A DNA stretch of 64,000 bases from Rhodococcus wratislaviensis (GTDB lineage Bacteria > Actinomycetota > Actinomycetes > Mycobacteriales > Mycobacteriaceae), in NCBI RefSeq assembly GCF_900455735.1, contig NZ_UAUI01000003.1, positions 124,001 to 188,000 on the forward strand, read 5' to 3'. Positions 16,199-24,756 of this stretch are shown here, piece by piece; within the stretch, counting starts at the first letter, position 1, and each line of letters opens with the position of its first letter. The notes under the pieces were generated by a model. The model saw only the letters and a program-made list of their open reading frames with translations, was not told where the DNA came from and did not search any database. Made by a program: the position numbers and the translations under genes.

Positions 16199-17598
16199 TC
16201 CGGGTGGCGCCCGGGTCGAGGGCTCTGCGGTCGATCGGGACGTCAGCCGGAAACTGGATCCGGACTTCGGGTTACACCCGCAAATGGCTGGTTCTCGGCG
16301 TCGTGATCGGGATCGTCGCCGGGCTCGGAGCGGTCGTGTTCTACGTCGCGCTGTCGGAAGCGACGCAACTGCTGATCGTCGGCATCGGGGGCTACCACCC
16401 GCCGACCGCGGCGGGCGACGGTGGGGCGGTCGGCAGCAGGGAGTTCACGAGACCGTGGGCGATCCCGCTCGTGGTGTGCCTGGGTGGTCTGGTATCGGGC
16501 ATCATCGTGTTCACGCTGGCTCCGGAGGCCGAGGGGCACGGCACCGACGCGGCGATCGAAGCCGTCCACCGGGACCCCCGCATGATCCGCGTCCGGGTCG
16601 TCCTCGTGAAGCTGGTCGCGTCCGCGATCACGATCGGGTCCGGCGGGTCCGGCGGTCGCGAGGGACCCACCGCACAGATCTCGGCGGGTTTCGGATCGCT
16701 CCTCGCCCGCAGGCTGGACCTGTCCCCACGGGACGGTCGAATCGCCGTGGCGATCGGCATCGGCTCCGGTATCGGCGCGATCTTCGGCGCCCCGCTCGGC
16801 GGCGCGGTGTTGTGCTGCACGATTCCCTACAAGGAAGACTTCGATTTCGAGGTGCTCGTGCCGGCGCTGGTCACGTCGATCGTCAGCTACACCGTGTTCG
16901 GCAGCTTCCTCGGTTTCGGGCCACTGTTCGGGTACGCCGCGCAGGACTACGTGTTCGACACCCCGGTCCAGCTGGTGTGGTTCGCGCTCATCGGTGTGCT
17001 CGGCGGCCTGATCGGATTGCTGTACAGCGGGACGTTCTACACGGCCGTCGATCTCACCCACCGTCTGCCGGGCAGCCGGATCGTCAAACCGGCGGTCGGC
17101 GGGCTGCTCGTCGGACTGATGGCTCTCGTGTTGCCGGAGGTGCTGGGCAGCGGTTACGGCTGGATTCAGCAGTCCATGGCCCGCGGCGACCTCACGGCCA
17201 TCCCGCTGTGGGTCGTGCTGCTGTTGCCGTTCGCGAAGATCGTCGCGACGTCGCTGTCCATCGGCTCGGGTGGATCCGGCGGCATCTTCGGCCCGGGAAT
17301 GGTGATCGGGGCGTTCACCGGCGCCGCAGTGTGGCGACTGCTGGAACCGATCGCCCCGGGAGTCCCCGACAATCCGGCGCCCTTCGTCATCGTCGGCATG
17401 ATGGCCTGCTTCGGCAGTATCGCCCGCGCTCCTCTCGCGGTCATGTTGATGGTCGCGGAGATGACGGGGAGCGTCGGTGTGCTGGTGCCGGGGATGATCG
17501 CTGTCGGACTCGCCTATCTCATCGTGCGGCGATCGGGGAAGACGATCTACCGGGCGCAGCGCGAGAACCGTGCGGAGGCTCGGCTCGCCCCGGGATGA
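16195..17598 (+). CDS. ClC-family chloride channel / H+-Cl- antiporter
   Basis: A 467-residue membrane protein with about ten hydrophobic segments. Ion-pathway motifs: GSGGSGGREGP (the Glu in GREGP is the gating glutamate) and a second GSGGSGGIFGPG. The CBS regulatory domains found in some ClC proteins are absent. The presence of the external glutamate fits both channels and exchangers; the internal proton glutamate was not traced. Start GTG overlaps the amidohydrolase stop, so the two are probably co-translated, an unexpected pair of functions. Confidence 0.9.
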   Translation: MIRVAPGSRALRSIGTSAGNWIRTSGYTRKWLVLGVVIGIVAGLGAVVFYVALSEATQLLIVGIGGYHPPTAAGDGGAVGSREFTRPWAIPLVVCLGGLVSGIIVFTLAPEAEGHGTDAAIEAVHRDPRMIRVRVVLVKLVASAITIGSGGSGGREGPTAQISAGFGSLLARRLDLSPRDGRIAVAIGIGSGIGAIFGAPLGGAVLCCTIPYKEDFDFEVLVPALVTSIVSYTVFGSFLGFGPLFGYAAQDYVFDTPVQLVWFALIGVLGGLIGLLYSGTFYTAVDLTHRLPGSRIVKPAVGGLLVGLMALVLPEVLGSGYGWIQQSMARGDLTAIPLWVVLLLPFAKIVATSLSIGSGGSGGIFGPGMVIGAFTGAAVWRLLEPIAPGVPDNPAPFVIVGMMACFGSIARAPLAVMLMVAEMTGSVGVLVPGMIAVGLAYLIVRRSGKTIYRAQRENRAEARLAPG

Positions 17599-17652
17599 TC
17601 GGATCGGGGTCCGTGTGTGGAGGGCCGGGTGGATTCCGGCATGCTTGTGGCC

Positions 17653-18540
17653 ATGACTGTTCACGTTCCTCAGTACGTCGACCTCCTCTGGCCAGCGCTT
17701 CAGGCTGCCATTGCTCTCGGTGGTTCGGCGTCCAACGAGGAGCTCGACAGCGCCGTCGTTGAGCGAGAAGGGCTTTCGTCCGACGTGCAGGGTGTGCTGC
17801 ACGGTGACGGTCCCAGCACCGAGATCGAGTACCGGTTGGCGTGGGCCCGTACCTACCTCAAGGGGATGGGTCTGCTCACGAACAGCAGGCGCGGGGTGTG
17901 GAGTGTGACGGAGAAGGGCCGCGAGGTCGCCGAGAGCGAGATCCGACCGCTGCACGCCGAGTTCTCCGCCGAGAACCGCAAGAAGAATGCCGCCCGCAAA
18001 TCGGCGAAGGCGGCGTCCCGCCGCAACGACGAGCCGGATGCCAACATCGCCGAGGCCGAGAACGACGCGGACTGGAAAGACCTCCTCCTCGATACGGTCC
18101 TGAAGATGTCGCCGCCCGCGTTCGAGCGGCTGACCCAGCGGTTGCTGCGGGAGGCGGGATTCTCGAGCGCGTCCGTCACCGGTCGCGGCGGCGACGGGGA
18201 TATCGAGGGGCTCGGCGTGTACCAGTTGTCGCTGCTCAGTTTCCCCGTGTTCTTCCAGTGCAAGCGCTACAGCGGCAGCGTCGGGGCGGGGGCGGTGCGC
18301 GATTTCCGCGGCGCGATGGCGGGCCGCGGCGAGAAGGGCCTGCTCATCACCACCGGGACCTTCACCGGTGACGCCCGCACGGAGTCCAAGAGGGACGGGG
18401 CACCGCCGATCGACCTCATCGACGGCGACCGGCTGTGCGACCTGTTGAAGGAGCATTCACTGGGTGTCCAGACCACCACGCGTCTCGTCGAGGACGTCGA
18501 GGTCAGGTCCGATTACTTCCACTCGCTGGAGCCGAAATGA
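17653..18540 (+). CDS. Mrr-type restriction endonuclease
   Basis: A 295-residue protein. An N-terminal winged-helix Mrr_N domain (VPQYVDLLWPALQAAIALGG, then LAWARTYLKGMGLL, then VTEKGREV) precedes a PD-(D/E)xK nuclease domain (PPAFERLTQRLLREAGF). The catalytic Asp lies in GGDGDIEG and the QxK motif in FFQCKRY. Mrr-like enzymes cut methylated or foreign DNA. No methyltransferase or other restriction gene is next to it. Two other in-frame starts (17617, 17641) add a few residues; 17653 (MTVHVPQY) fits the family best, but no clear ribosome site is visible. Confidence 0.84.
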   Translation: MTVHVPQYVDLLWPALQAAIALGGSASNEELDSAVVEREGLSSDVQGVLHGDGPSTEIEYRLAWARTYLKGMGLLTNSRRGVWSVTEKGREVAESEIRPLHAEFSAENRKKNAARKSAKAASRRNDEPDANIAEAENDADWKDLLLDTVLKMSPPAFERLTQRLLREAGFSSASVTGRGGDGDIEGLGVYQLSLLSFPVFFQCKRYSGSVGAGAVRDFRGAMAGRGEKGLLITTGTFTGDARTESKRDGAPPIDLIDGDRLCDLLKEHSLGVQTTTRLVEDVEVRSDYFHSLEPK

Positions 18541-18706
18541 TCAGCGTCGGGTCACCGCCCCAGCGCCAGGACACTCTTTCCCGTTGCGGTATGGCCACGA
18601 AGCGATCACACAGGCCCTGAAGCGGTGCCGACAGCGTCTTCCCGTGTGTAAAGAGGAAGTTAAATACACATGTCACTGACGTGAAAAGCGACCGAGGGAA
18701 GTCGAT

Positions 18707-19915
18707 ATGACGACCACATCGCCGTGGCCGTTGATGGGCCGCACGGTACGGCCGCCGGCGGGGATGCTGGCGGACCGGCGGTTCGCGATGCTCGTCGACC
18801 AGTTCTTCGGACTCTTCCACGACGCCAGCCAGGGCGGCGGCGCGCTGGCCGTCTATCTCCACGGTGAACCGGTCGTCGACGTGTGGGCCGGGTGGGCGAG
18901 CCGCGACACGTTCTGGCAGGACGACACCGTCACCCTCACGTTCTCCACGGGCAAGGGCGTCGCGTCCACCGTTCTGCACCGTCTCGCCGGACGCGGGATC
19001 ATCGACTACGAGGCGCCGGTGGCGCAGTACTGGCCCGAGTTCGCCGCCGAGGGCAAGGACGAGATCACGGTGCGCGAACTGCTGTCGCACCGCGCCGGAC
19101 TGCACCGGGTACGCGGGCTCGTGCCCGGACCGCTGAGTCTGATGGACCATTCCCTGGTCAGCGCCGCACTGGCCGCGGCGACCCCGGATCGGCGTCGGCT
19201 GAAGGTCCCCGGCTACCACGCGGTGACATTCGGTTCGCTCGTCGCCGAACTGACGTCCCGCGCGGCCGGAAAACCCTTCACGGAACTGGTGCGCACCGAG
19301 GTCGCCGAACCGCTCGGGGTGAAGGAATTCTGGTACGAGGTGCCGCCGGCCGAGCGTGCCCGGATCGCGAGGACCTTCCCGCACATCAACCCGTTCGGCG
19401 TTCCGTGGGGAGCCACGTCGTTCGCGATGTCGCGGCTGCCCGGTCTGCGCAACGTGGCCGACGCCGGCATGCCCGCCGGTTTCGACGCCCTCGTCCGCAA
19501 CCCCGCGATCCACGACAGCGTGATGCCGGGGTGGAACGGCGTGTTCAGCGCCCGCGCGCTGGCGCGGATGTACGGGGCGCTGGCGAACGGCGGAACGGTC
19601 GGCGGTGTGGAGTTCCTCCCACCGGACGTCGTGGCGACGTTGAGTCAGGTGCAGACGACGGCCCGCGACTACGTTCTGGGCATTCCGATGAACTGGCGGC
19701 TCGGCTACCACGCGGGGATGGTGGCACGTCGCAGGCAGCCGTCGAATACTTTCGGGCACTACGGGTTGGGCGGGTCGGGTGCGTTCGCCGACGCCGACAC
19801 CGGGCTGTCGATCGCCTTCGTCACCAACCGGCTCGGCAACATGCTGACCCCCATCGCCGATCTCCGCCTGCCGAAGCTCGGGTCGACGGCGCTCGCCATC
19901 GCCGAGAAGCTGTAG
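18707..19915 (+). CDS. Serine beta-lactamase-like hydrolase (class C/EstB type)
   Basis: A 402-residue enzyme of the beta-lactamase/DD-peptidase fold used as an esterase. The nucleophile motif SxxK is STGK at about residues 80-83 (LTFSTGKGVAST). The Tyr motif is GYHAVTFG and the third motif is HYGLGGSG. No signal peptide, so probably an intracellular family VIII esterase rather than an antibiotic-resistance enzyme. The preceding 166 bases have no gene; a relatively AT-rich patch at 18650-18675 may hold the promoter. GAGGGAA precedes the ATG. Confidence 0.86.
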   Translation: MTTTSPWPLMGRTVRPPAGMLADRRFAMLVDQFFGLFHDASQGGGALAVYLHGEPVVDVWAGWASRDTFWQDDTVTLTFSTGKGVASTVLHRLAGRGIIDYEAPVAQYWPEFAAEGKDEITVRELLSHRAGLHRVRGLVPGPLSLMDHSLVSAALAAATPDRRRLKVPGYHAVTFGSLVAELTSRAAGKPFTELVRTEVAEPLGVKEFWYEVPPAERARIARTFPHINPFGVPWGATSFAMSRLPGLRNVADAGMPAGFDALVRNPAIHDSVMPGWNGVFSARALARMYGALANGGTVGGVEFLPPDVVATLSQVQTTARDYVLGIPMNWRLGYHAGMVARRRQPSNTFGHYGLGGSGAFADADTGLSIAFVTNRLGNMLTPIADLRLPKLGSTALAIAEKL

Positions 19916-20008
19916 CCGGGCGGCTCGCGCCGCCGGTGGAACCAATTCGATGTAGACGCGCCGTTTTTCGATCGACGCGAGCCTCCGGTCTGGAGGGCGG
20001 GGGACCGG

Positions 20009-20014
20009 TAGCAT
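20009..20014 (+). promoter_or_regulatory. -10-like hexamer, leaderless-type promoter
   Basis: TAGCAT fits TANNNT and ends 7 bases before the GTG at 20022, with no ribosome site between. A leaderless transcript of the receiver-like gene is likely. Confidence 0.4.
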
Positions 20015-20021
20015 CGGGTCC

Positions 20022-20444
20022 GTGACCGACGCGACCGCCCACACCAGCCGTGCTGATCGGTTGCGTGTCCTCGTCTACAGCGACGATGCGACCACCCGCC
20101 AGAAGGTCGTTCTGGCGCTGGGGACGCGTCCGCACCCCGACCTCCCGGAGTTGGAGTACGTCGAGGTGGCGACCGCGCCCGTGGTGATCCGGCAGATGGA
20201 TGCCGGCGGTATCGACCTTGCAATCCTGGACGGGGAGGCGGTCCCCGCGGGCGGGATGGGGATCGCGAAGCAGTTGAAGGACGAGATCGACGACTGCCCC
20301 CCGATCCTGGTCCTGACCGGCCGCCCCGACGACGCCTGGCTGGCCACGTGGTCGCGGGCCGAGGCCGCGGTGCCGCACCCGCTCGACCCGATCCGGTTGT
20401 CCGAAGCGGTCATAGCGCTGCTACGCACCCGCCTCTCAGCTTAG
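20022..20444 (+). CDS. Receiver-like (response-regulator) protein upstream of nuo
   Basis: A 140-residue single-domain protein with a CheY-like layout: LRVLVYSDDA (acidic pocket), LAILDGEA (candidate phospho-Asp), ILVLTGR (switch Thr). The conserved Lys before the last loop is missing: the segment reads AAVPHPLDP, with His where Lys usually sits. There is no output domain and no kinase gene nearby. I recall the same arrangement in M. tuberculosis, where Rv3143 precedes nuoA. A link to complex I control is plausible by conserved position but not shown here. The start is GTG. Confidence 0.8.
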   Translation: MTDATAHTSRADRLRVLVYSDDATTRQKVVLALGTRPHPDLPELEYVEVATAPVVIRQMDAGGIDLAILDGEAVPAGGMGIAKQLKDEIDDCPPILVLTGRPDDAWLATWSRAEAAVPHPLDPIRLSEAVIALLRTRLSA

Positions 20445-20662
20445 GCTCCCCTGACTCCGTTTCCCGCTGCGTGAAGGTGCATCGAGCGCCTGTGCCGCAG
20501 GGGTTTTCCGTACTTCGAGATCGCCTGGAACTCGCACGGTCAAATCGACCGGGCTCGACGACTTCCCTTGTACGCTGTGGCATAACTCACAAGAGCGTAG
20601 CTTCGGAAACGACCGTCCGGGAATCGGGCGGACAGGCTCGGGAAGAGGGGAGCTGAGACGGC
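20445..20662 (+). promoter_or_regulatory. Upstream region of the nuo operon
   Basis: 218 bases between the receiver-like gene and nuoA hold the most likely nuo promoter. A TANNNT hexamer (TACGCT, 20571-20576) is present without a good -35. A small inverted repeat GTCCG/CGGAC (20615-20633) and the AGGGGAG ribosome site follow. No convincing regulator site was identified. Confidence 0.35.
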
Positions 20663-21022
20663 ATGAATGTCTACGTGCCGATCCTCGTGCTCGGGGCGAT
20701 TGCGGTCGCGTTCGCGGTCTTCTCCGTGATCGTGGCGAGGATCGTCGGTCCGAGGCGCTACAACCGTGCCAAGCTCGACGCCTACGAGTGCGGCATCGAG
20801 CCGACGCTCTCGCCTCTGGGTGCGGGCCGCATCCCGGTGAAGTACTACCTGACGGCCATGTTGTTCATCATCTTCGACATCGAGATCGTGTTCCTCTATC
20901 CGTGGGCTGTCCATTTCGATGCTCTCGGCTTCTTCGGTCTCGGGGCCATGGCCCTGTTCATCTTCAACGTCTCCGTCGCCTACGCGTACGAGTGGCGGCG
21001 TGGCGGTCTCAGTTGGGACTGA
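20663..21022 (+). CDS. nuoA: NADH-quinone oxidoreductase subunit A
   Basis: A 119-residue membrane subunit of complex I with three transmembrane helices. Conserved segments: the loop DAYECGIEPTLSPLGAGRIPV between helices 1 and 2, and AMLFIIFDIEIVFLYPWAV in helix 2, with the family acidic residues. It is the first gene of the 14-gene nuo operon, in the standard order A to N. AGGGGAG lies upstream of the ATG. The gap to nuoB is 49 bases. Confidence 0.96.
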   Translation: MNVYVPILVLGAIAVAFAVFSVIVARIVGPRRYNRAKLDAYECGIEPTLSPLGAGRIPVKYYLTAMLFIIFDIEIVFLYPWAVHFDALGFFGLGAMALFIFNVSVAYAYEWRRGGLSWD

Positions 21023-21071
21023 CCTGTCCCCCCAGCGATCCAAAAGCTAAGTCGGAAGAGAAGAGTCGGAT

Positions 21072-21626
21072 ATGGGCATCGAGGAGAAGCTGCCGAGCGG
21101 CTTCCTGCTGACCACGGTCGAAGGGCTCGCGGGCTATGTCCGCAAGGGCTCGCTGTGGCCGGCGAGTTTCGGGCTCGCCTGCTGCGCGATCGAGATGATG
21201 GCCACCGCCGGCGGACGCTTCGACATCGCCCGTTTCGGCATGGAGGCGTTCCGGGCGTCGCCGCGGCAGGCGGACCTGATGATCGTGGCCGGCCGGGTGA
21301 GCCAGAAGATGGCCCCGGTGCTGCGGCAGATCTACGACCAGATGGTGGAGCCGAAGTGGGTGCTGGCGATGGGCGTCTGCGCGTCGTCGGGCGGCATGTT
21401 CAACAACTACGCGATCGTGCAGGGCGTCGACCACATCGTGCCGGTGGACATCTATCTGCCCGGGTGCCCGCCCCGGCCCGAGATGTTGTTGAACGCGATC
21501 CTCACCCTGCACGAGAAGATCCAGCAGATGCCGCTCGGCGTTCACCGCGAGGAGGTGGCACGGGCGGCGGAGCAGGCGGCGCTGGCCGCCACCCCCACCA
21601 TCCAGATGAAGGGCCTCCTGAGATGA
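21072..21626 (+). CDS. nuoB: NADH-quinone oxidoreductase subunit B
   Basis: A 184-residue peripheral-arm subunit that carries the terminal 4Fe-4S cluster N2, next to the quinone site. N2 ligands are visible: the adjacent CC in [11 protein letters not shown], the Cys in [13 protein letters not shown] and the Cys in [10 protein letters not shown]. The C-terminal tail ([16 protein letters not shown]) is Ala-rich. Its stop overlaps an ATG (ATGA) that opens a 51-codon frame running through the following repeat to within 3 bases of the nuoC start. Confidence 0.96.
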   Translation: MGIEEKLPSGFLLTTVEGLAGYVRKGSLWPASFGLACCAIEMMATAGGRFDIARFGMEAFRASPRQADLMIVAGRVSQKMAPVLRQIYDQMVEPKWVLAMGVCASSGGMFNNYAIVQGVDHIVPVDIYLPGCPPRPEMLLNAILTLHEKIQQMPLGVHREEVARAAEQAALAATPTIQMKGLLR

Positions 21627-21778
21627 CCGGAGCGAGCGGCCGTGGTTCGAGGGAGCGAAGCGAACCGAGCAGAAGGTGCCGGGGCCGTGCGGTCTGGACT
21701 GAGGAGCGAGGGAGCGTAGCGAACCGAGTAGTTGGTGCCGGGGCCGTGCGGTCTGGACTGAGGAGCGAGGGAGCGTAG
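21623..21778 (+). other. Bridging small ORF (51 codons) between nuoB and nuoC
   Basis: ATG at 21623 overlaps the nuoB stop. The frame continues through the tandem repeat and ends with TAG at 21776-21778, three bases before the nuoC GTG. The encoded peptide is Arg/Gly/Ser-rich ([14 protein letters not shown] at the start), as expected of translated repeat DNA. It may serve only to carry ribosomes across the insertion. I do not claim a functional protein. Confidence 0.4.
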
Positions 21779-21842
21779 CGAGTGAGTGACGAGGGAAGAC
21801 CGCACGACAAGGCCCCGGCGCCCGCGAGCGAAGCGAGCAATG
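21644..21842 (+). repeat. Tandem palindromic repeat at the nuoB/nuoC junction
   Basis: Two copies with a 59-base period (21675 and 21734) are identical over their first 48 bases, preceded by a truncated third copy at about 21644-21674. The last copy continues to about 21842. It forms a long hairpin: 21735-21745 pairs with 21811-21821, and 21746-21754 with 21797-21805. The 42-base loop carries AGGAG/GAGGGAG and the GTG start of nuoC at 21782. The same element in one diverged copy lies at 26084-26192 before nuoG. Confidence 0.85.
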
Positions 21843-22519
21843 TCCCAGCGAGCCATGTCCCAGAACAGATCGGTGTGCGCAAGGGGCTGTTCGGGGTGCG
21901 GGGTAGTGGGGATACGTCGGGGTATGGGCGGTTGGTGCGTCCGGTGTTGTTGCCGGGGAGTACGCCGCGGCCGTATGGGGGGTATTTCGATGATGTCGCG
22001 GATGGGCTGGGGGCGGCGTTGGCGGAGTCGGGTGTGGGTTTCGAGGTGGCGATCGAGTCGGTTGTGGTGTTTCGGGGTGAGGTGACGTTCGGTGTGCGGC
22101 GGGAGTTTTTGCCTTTGGTGGCGCGGGCGTTGCGTGATGAGCCGGATCTGCGGTTCGAGATGTGTCTGGGTGTGAATGGTGTGCATTTCCCGCAGGATGT
22201 GGGCCGGGAGTTGCATGCGGTGTATCCGTTGTTGTCGATTACGCACAATCGTCGGATCCGTCTGGAGGTGGCGGCGCCGGATGCGGATCCGCACATCCCG
22301 TCGTTGTATGAGGTGTATCCGACGAACGATTGGCACGAGCGGGAGACGTACGACTTTTTCGGGATCGTGTTCGATGGTCATCCGTCGTTGACCCGGATCG
22401 AGATGCCGGATGACTGGCCGGGTCATCCGCAGCGGAAGGACTATCCGCTCGGCGGCATTCCCGTCGAGTACAAGGGCGCGGAGATCGCGCCGCCCGACGA
22501 GCGGCGGGGGTACAACTGA
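21782..22519 (+). CDS. nuoC: NADH-quinone oxidoreductase subunit C
   Basis: A 245-residue hydrophilic subunit. The core carries [19 protein letters not shown], the 30-kDa subunit signature, and [17 protein letters not shown]. The first ~22 residues ([10 protein letters not shown], then an Ala/Pro/Ser stretch) are encoded by the palindromic repeat and match the NuoG N-terminus in pattern. GTG 21782 is the only good start: GAGGGAG lies 8 bases upstream. From about codon 35 the codon choice changes: many TTG, GAT, CAT, TAT and G/T-ending codons, unlike nuoA, B, F or G. It overlaps nuoD by one base. Confidence 0.94.
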   Translation: MSDEGRPHDKAPAPASEASNVPASHVPEQIGVRKGLFGVRGSGDTSGYGRLVRPVLLPGSTPRPYGGYFDDVADGLGAALAESGVGFEVAIESVVVFRGEVTFGVRREFLPLVARALRDEPDLRFEMCLGVNGVHFPQDVGRELHAVYPLLSITHNRRIRLEVAAPDADPHIPSLYEVYPTNDWHERETYDFFGIVFDGHPSLTRIEMPDDWPGHPQRKDYPLGGIPVEYKGAEIAPPDERRGYN

Positions 22520-23835
22520 TGAGCGAGGACACGGTTTTCACTGTCGCCGGTCAGGACTGGGACGAGGTTGTCGATGCGGTGAAGGCGTCGTCGGGTGGTG
22601 CGGGTTCGGAGGGCGGCGAGGAGCGGATCGTCGTGAATATGGGTCCGCAGCATCCGTCGACGCACGGGGTGTTGCGGCTCATCTTGGAGATCGAGGGTGA
22701 GACGGTCACGGAGGCCCGGTGCGGGATCGGTTATCTGCATACGGGGATCGAGAAGAACCTCGAGTATCGGACGTGGACGCAGGGCGTGACGTTCGTGACG
22801 CGGATGGATTACCTGTCGCCGTTCTTCAACGAGACGGCGTATTGCCTCGGTGTGGAGAAGTTGCTCGACATCACGGATCAGGTGCCGGAGCGGGCGAGTG
22901 TGATCCGGGTGATGTTGATGGAGCTCAACCGCATCTCTTCGCATCTGGTGGCGTTGGCCACGGGCGGCATGGAGTTGGGGGCGGTCACGGCGATGTTGTT
23001 CGGTTTCCGGGAACGTGAGCTGGTTCTGGACGTGTTCGAGATGATCACGGGGTTGCGCATGAATCATGCGTACATCCGGCCGGGGGGTTTGTCGCAGGAT
23101 CTGCCGGAGGGTGCGGTGGAGAAGGTGCGCGAGTTGCTCACGTTGATGCCGGAACGGCTGCGGGACATGGAGAATCTCCTCAACGACAACCGCATCTGGA
23201 AGGGGCGCACCCAGGGCATCGGGTATCTCGACCTGACGGGGTGCATGGCGCTCGGCATCACGGGTCCGATGCTGCGTGCGACGGGTCTGCCGCACGATCT
23301 GCGTAAGTCGCAGCCGTATTGCGGTTACGAGAATTACGAGTTCGACGTCAGCACCGATACGGGGTGCGACGCGTACGGCCGTTATTTGATCCGGGTCGAC
23401 GAGATGAAGGAGTCGTTGAAGATCGTCGAGCAGTGCCTCGACAAGTTGCGGCCGGGCCCGATCATGGCGGAGGACAAGAAGATCGCGTGGCCGGCGGATC
23501 TGACGTTGGGTCCCGACGGTCTGGGCAATTCGCCAGGGCACGTCCGCGAGATCATGGATTCGTCGATGGAGTCGCTGATTCATCACTTCAAGTTGGTGAC
23601 GGAGGGTTTCCGGGTGCCGCCGGGCCAGGTGTATGTGGCGGTGGAGTCGCCGCGGGGTGAGCTCGGTGTGCACATGGTGAGCGACGGCGGAACCCGACCG
23701 TACCGGGTGCATTTCCGGGATCCGTCGTTCACGAACCTGCAGTCGGTGGCGGCCACGTGTGAGGGCGGCATGGTTGCGGATGTCATTGCCGCGGTCGCGA
23801 GCATCGATCCGGTGATGGGGGGCGTGGACCGATGA
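22519..23835 (+). CDS. nuoD: NADH-quinone oxidoreductase subunit D
   Basis: A 438-residue 49-kDa-type subunit that forms the quinone pocket with NuoB. Motifs: [30 protein letters not shown], and the C-terminal DPVMGGVDR. The His of HPSTHG near the quinone head group is present. It shares the TTG-rich, G/T-ending codon style of nuoC. It overlaps nuoC by one base (TGATG) and nuoE by four (ATGA). Confidence 0.96.
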   Translation: MSEDTVFTVAGQDWDEVVDAVKASSGGAGSEGGEERIVVNMGPQHPSTHGVLRLILEIEGETVTEARCGIGYLHTGIEKNLEYRTWTQGVTFVTRMDYLSPFFNETAYCLGVEKLLDITDQVPERASVIRVMLMELNRISSHLVALATGGMELGAVTAMLFGFRERELVLDVFEMITGLRMNHAYIRPGGLSQDLPEGAVEKVRELLTLMPERLRDMENLLNDNRIWKGRTQGIGYLDLTGCMALGITGPMLRATGLPHDLRKSQPYCGYENYEFDVSTDTGCDAYGRYLIRVDEMKESLKIVEQCLDKLRPGPIMAEDKKIAWPADLTLGPDGLGNSPGHVREIMDSSMESLIHHFKLVTEGFRVPPGQVYVAVESPRGELGVHMVSDGGTRPYRVHFRDPSFTNLQSVAATCEGGMVADVIAAVASIDPVMGGVDR

Positions 23836-24755
23836 CCGAGCAAGCAGCACCGAAGCAAACCCCCATCTTCATCGAGTTCGGGCCCCGGCCGGAGGAGCAC
23901 GGGCTGCTGGTGCGGCCGGGGGCGCGTGAGGAGTACCCGCCGGAGGTCGGTGCGCGGTTGGATGCCGATGCCGACGTCGTCGTCGCGCGGTACCCGAATT
24001 CGCGTTCCGCGCTGCTGCCGCTGCTGCATCTGGTGCAGGCGGAGGACGGCTGGATCACGCCGGCGGGGATCGAGTTCTGTGCCTGCCGGCTCGGGTTGAC
24101 CGGCGCCGAGGTGGCTGCGGTGGCGACGTTCTATTCGATGTACCGGCGCGATCCGACGGGCGACTACTACGTCGGTGTGTGCACCAACACGTTGTGCGCG
24201 ATCATGGGCGGCGACGCGATCCTCGCCGCGCTGGAGGAGCATCTCGACCTGCCGCATGGCGGCACGTCCGCGGACGGCAAGGTCACGCTGGAGCACATCG
24301 AGTGCAATGCGGCGTGCGATTACGCCCCGGTGGTGATGGTCAATTGGGAGTTCTTCGACAACCAGACCCCGGAGTCGGCTCGCTCGCTCGTCGATTCCCT
24401 GCGTTCGGGGGAGCGGGTGTCGCCGAGCCGCGGCGCGGCGCTGTGCACGTTCCGGGAGACCGCGAGAATTCTCGCTGGGTTCCCCGACGAGCGTCCGGGT
24501 GCGCTGGCGGAGGGCGGCTCCGCGGGCGACGCCACACTGGCCGGCCTGCGGGTGGCGCACGAACGGGGTATGGCAGCGCCGGATCCTGCGGAGACGTCGC
24601 TGATCCCGGAGCCGCCGTCGCGGGACACCGAGCCGGTGGCGGCGGAATCGGCGAAGGACCAGCCGGCGCCTGCCCCGTCCGCGACGGTGCCGCCGGATCG
24701 GTCCACCTCCGAGACGGATCCGGCGGACACCGACCCGGGTCGAAAGGGAGACTGA
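23832..24755 (+). CDS. nuoE: NADH-quinone oxidoreductase subunit E, long C-terminal tail
   Basis: A 307-residue 24-kDa-type subunit, much longer than the ~165-240 usual. The 2Fe-2S cluster N1a ligands are seen in GVCTNTLC and ECNAAC. Beyond about residue 190 an extension rich in Arg, Ala, Pro, Glu and Ser ends DTDPGRKGD and is probably disordered. Long NuoE tails are known in actinobacteria, so this is likely a lineage trait. Overlaps nuoD by ATGA; nuoF begins 1 base after its stop. Confidence 0.94.
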   Translation: MTEQAAPKQTPIFIEFGPRPEEHGLLVRPGAREEYPPEVGARLDADADVVVARYPNSRSALLPLLHLVQAEDGWITPAGIEFCACRLGLTGAEVAAVATFYSMYRRDPTGDYYVGVCTNTLCAIMGGDAILAALEEHLDLPHGGTSADGKVTLEHIECNAACDYAPVVMVNWEFFDNQTPESARSLVDSLRSGERVSPSRGAALCTFRETARILAGFPDERPGALAEGGSAGDATLAGLRVAHERGMAAPDPAETSLIPEPPSRDTEPVAAESAKDQPAPAPSATVPPDRSTSETDPADTDPGRKGD

Positions 24756-24756
24756 C

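Noticed and set aside
16243..18456. Open minus-strand frame of over 700 codons across the ClC and Mrr genes
   Set aside because: It has shadow-frame composition (Arg/His/Asp/Gln repeats) and covers two well-supported plus-strand genes.
18541..18706. Short frames between the Mrr-type and beta-lactamase-like genes
   Set aside because: They overlap the end of the Mrr-type gene in other frames, lack ribosome sites and encode no recognisable peptide. The gap looks like a promoter region.
18707..19915. Antibiotic-resistance beta-lactamase
   Set aside because: It has the SxxK fold but no export signal, and its Tyr and His-Gly motifs fit family VIII esterases.
21644..21842. Possible CRISPR array at nuoB/nuoC
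   Set aside because: Only two full units and one partial unit, with 11-base unshared parts rather than spacers. The unit is part of a hairpin repeat and no cas genes are present.
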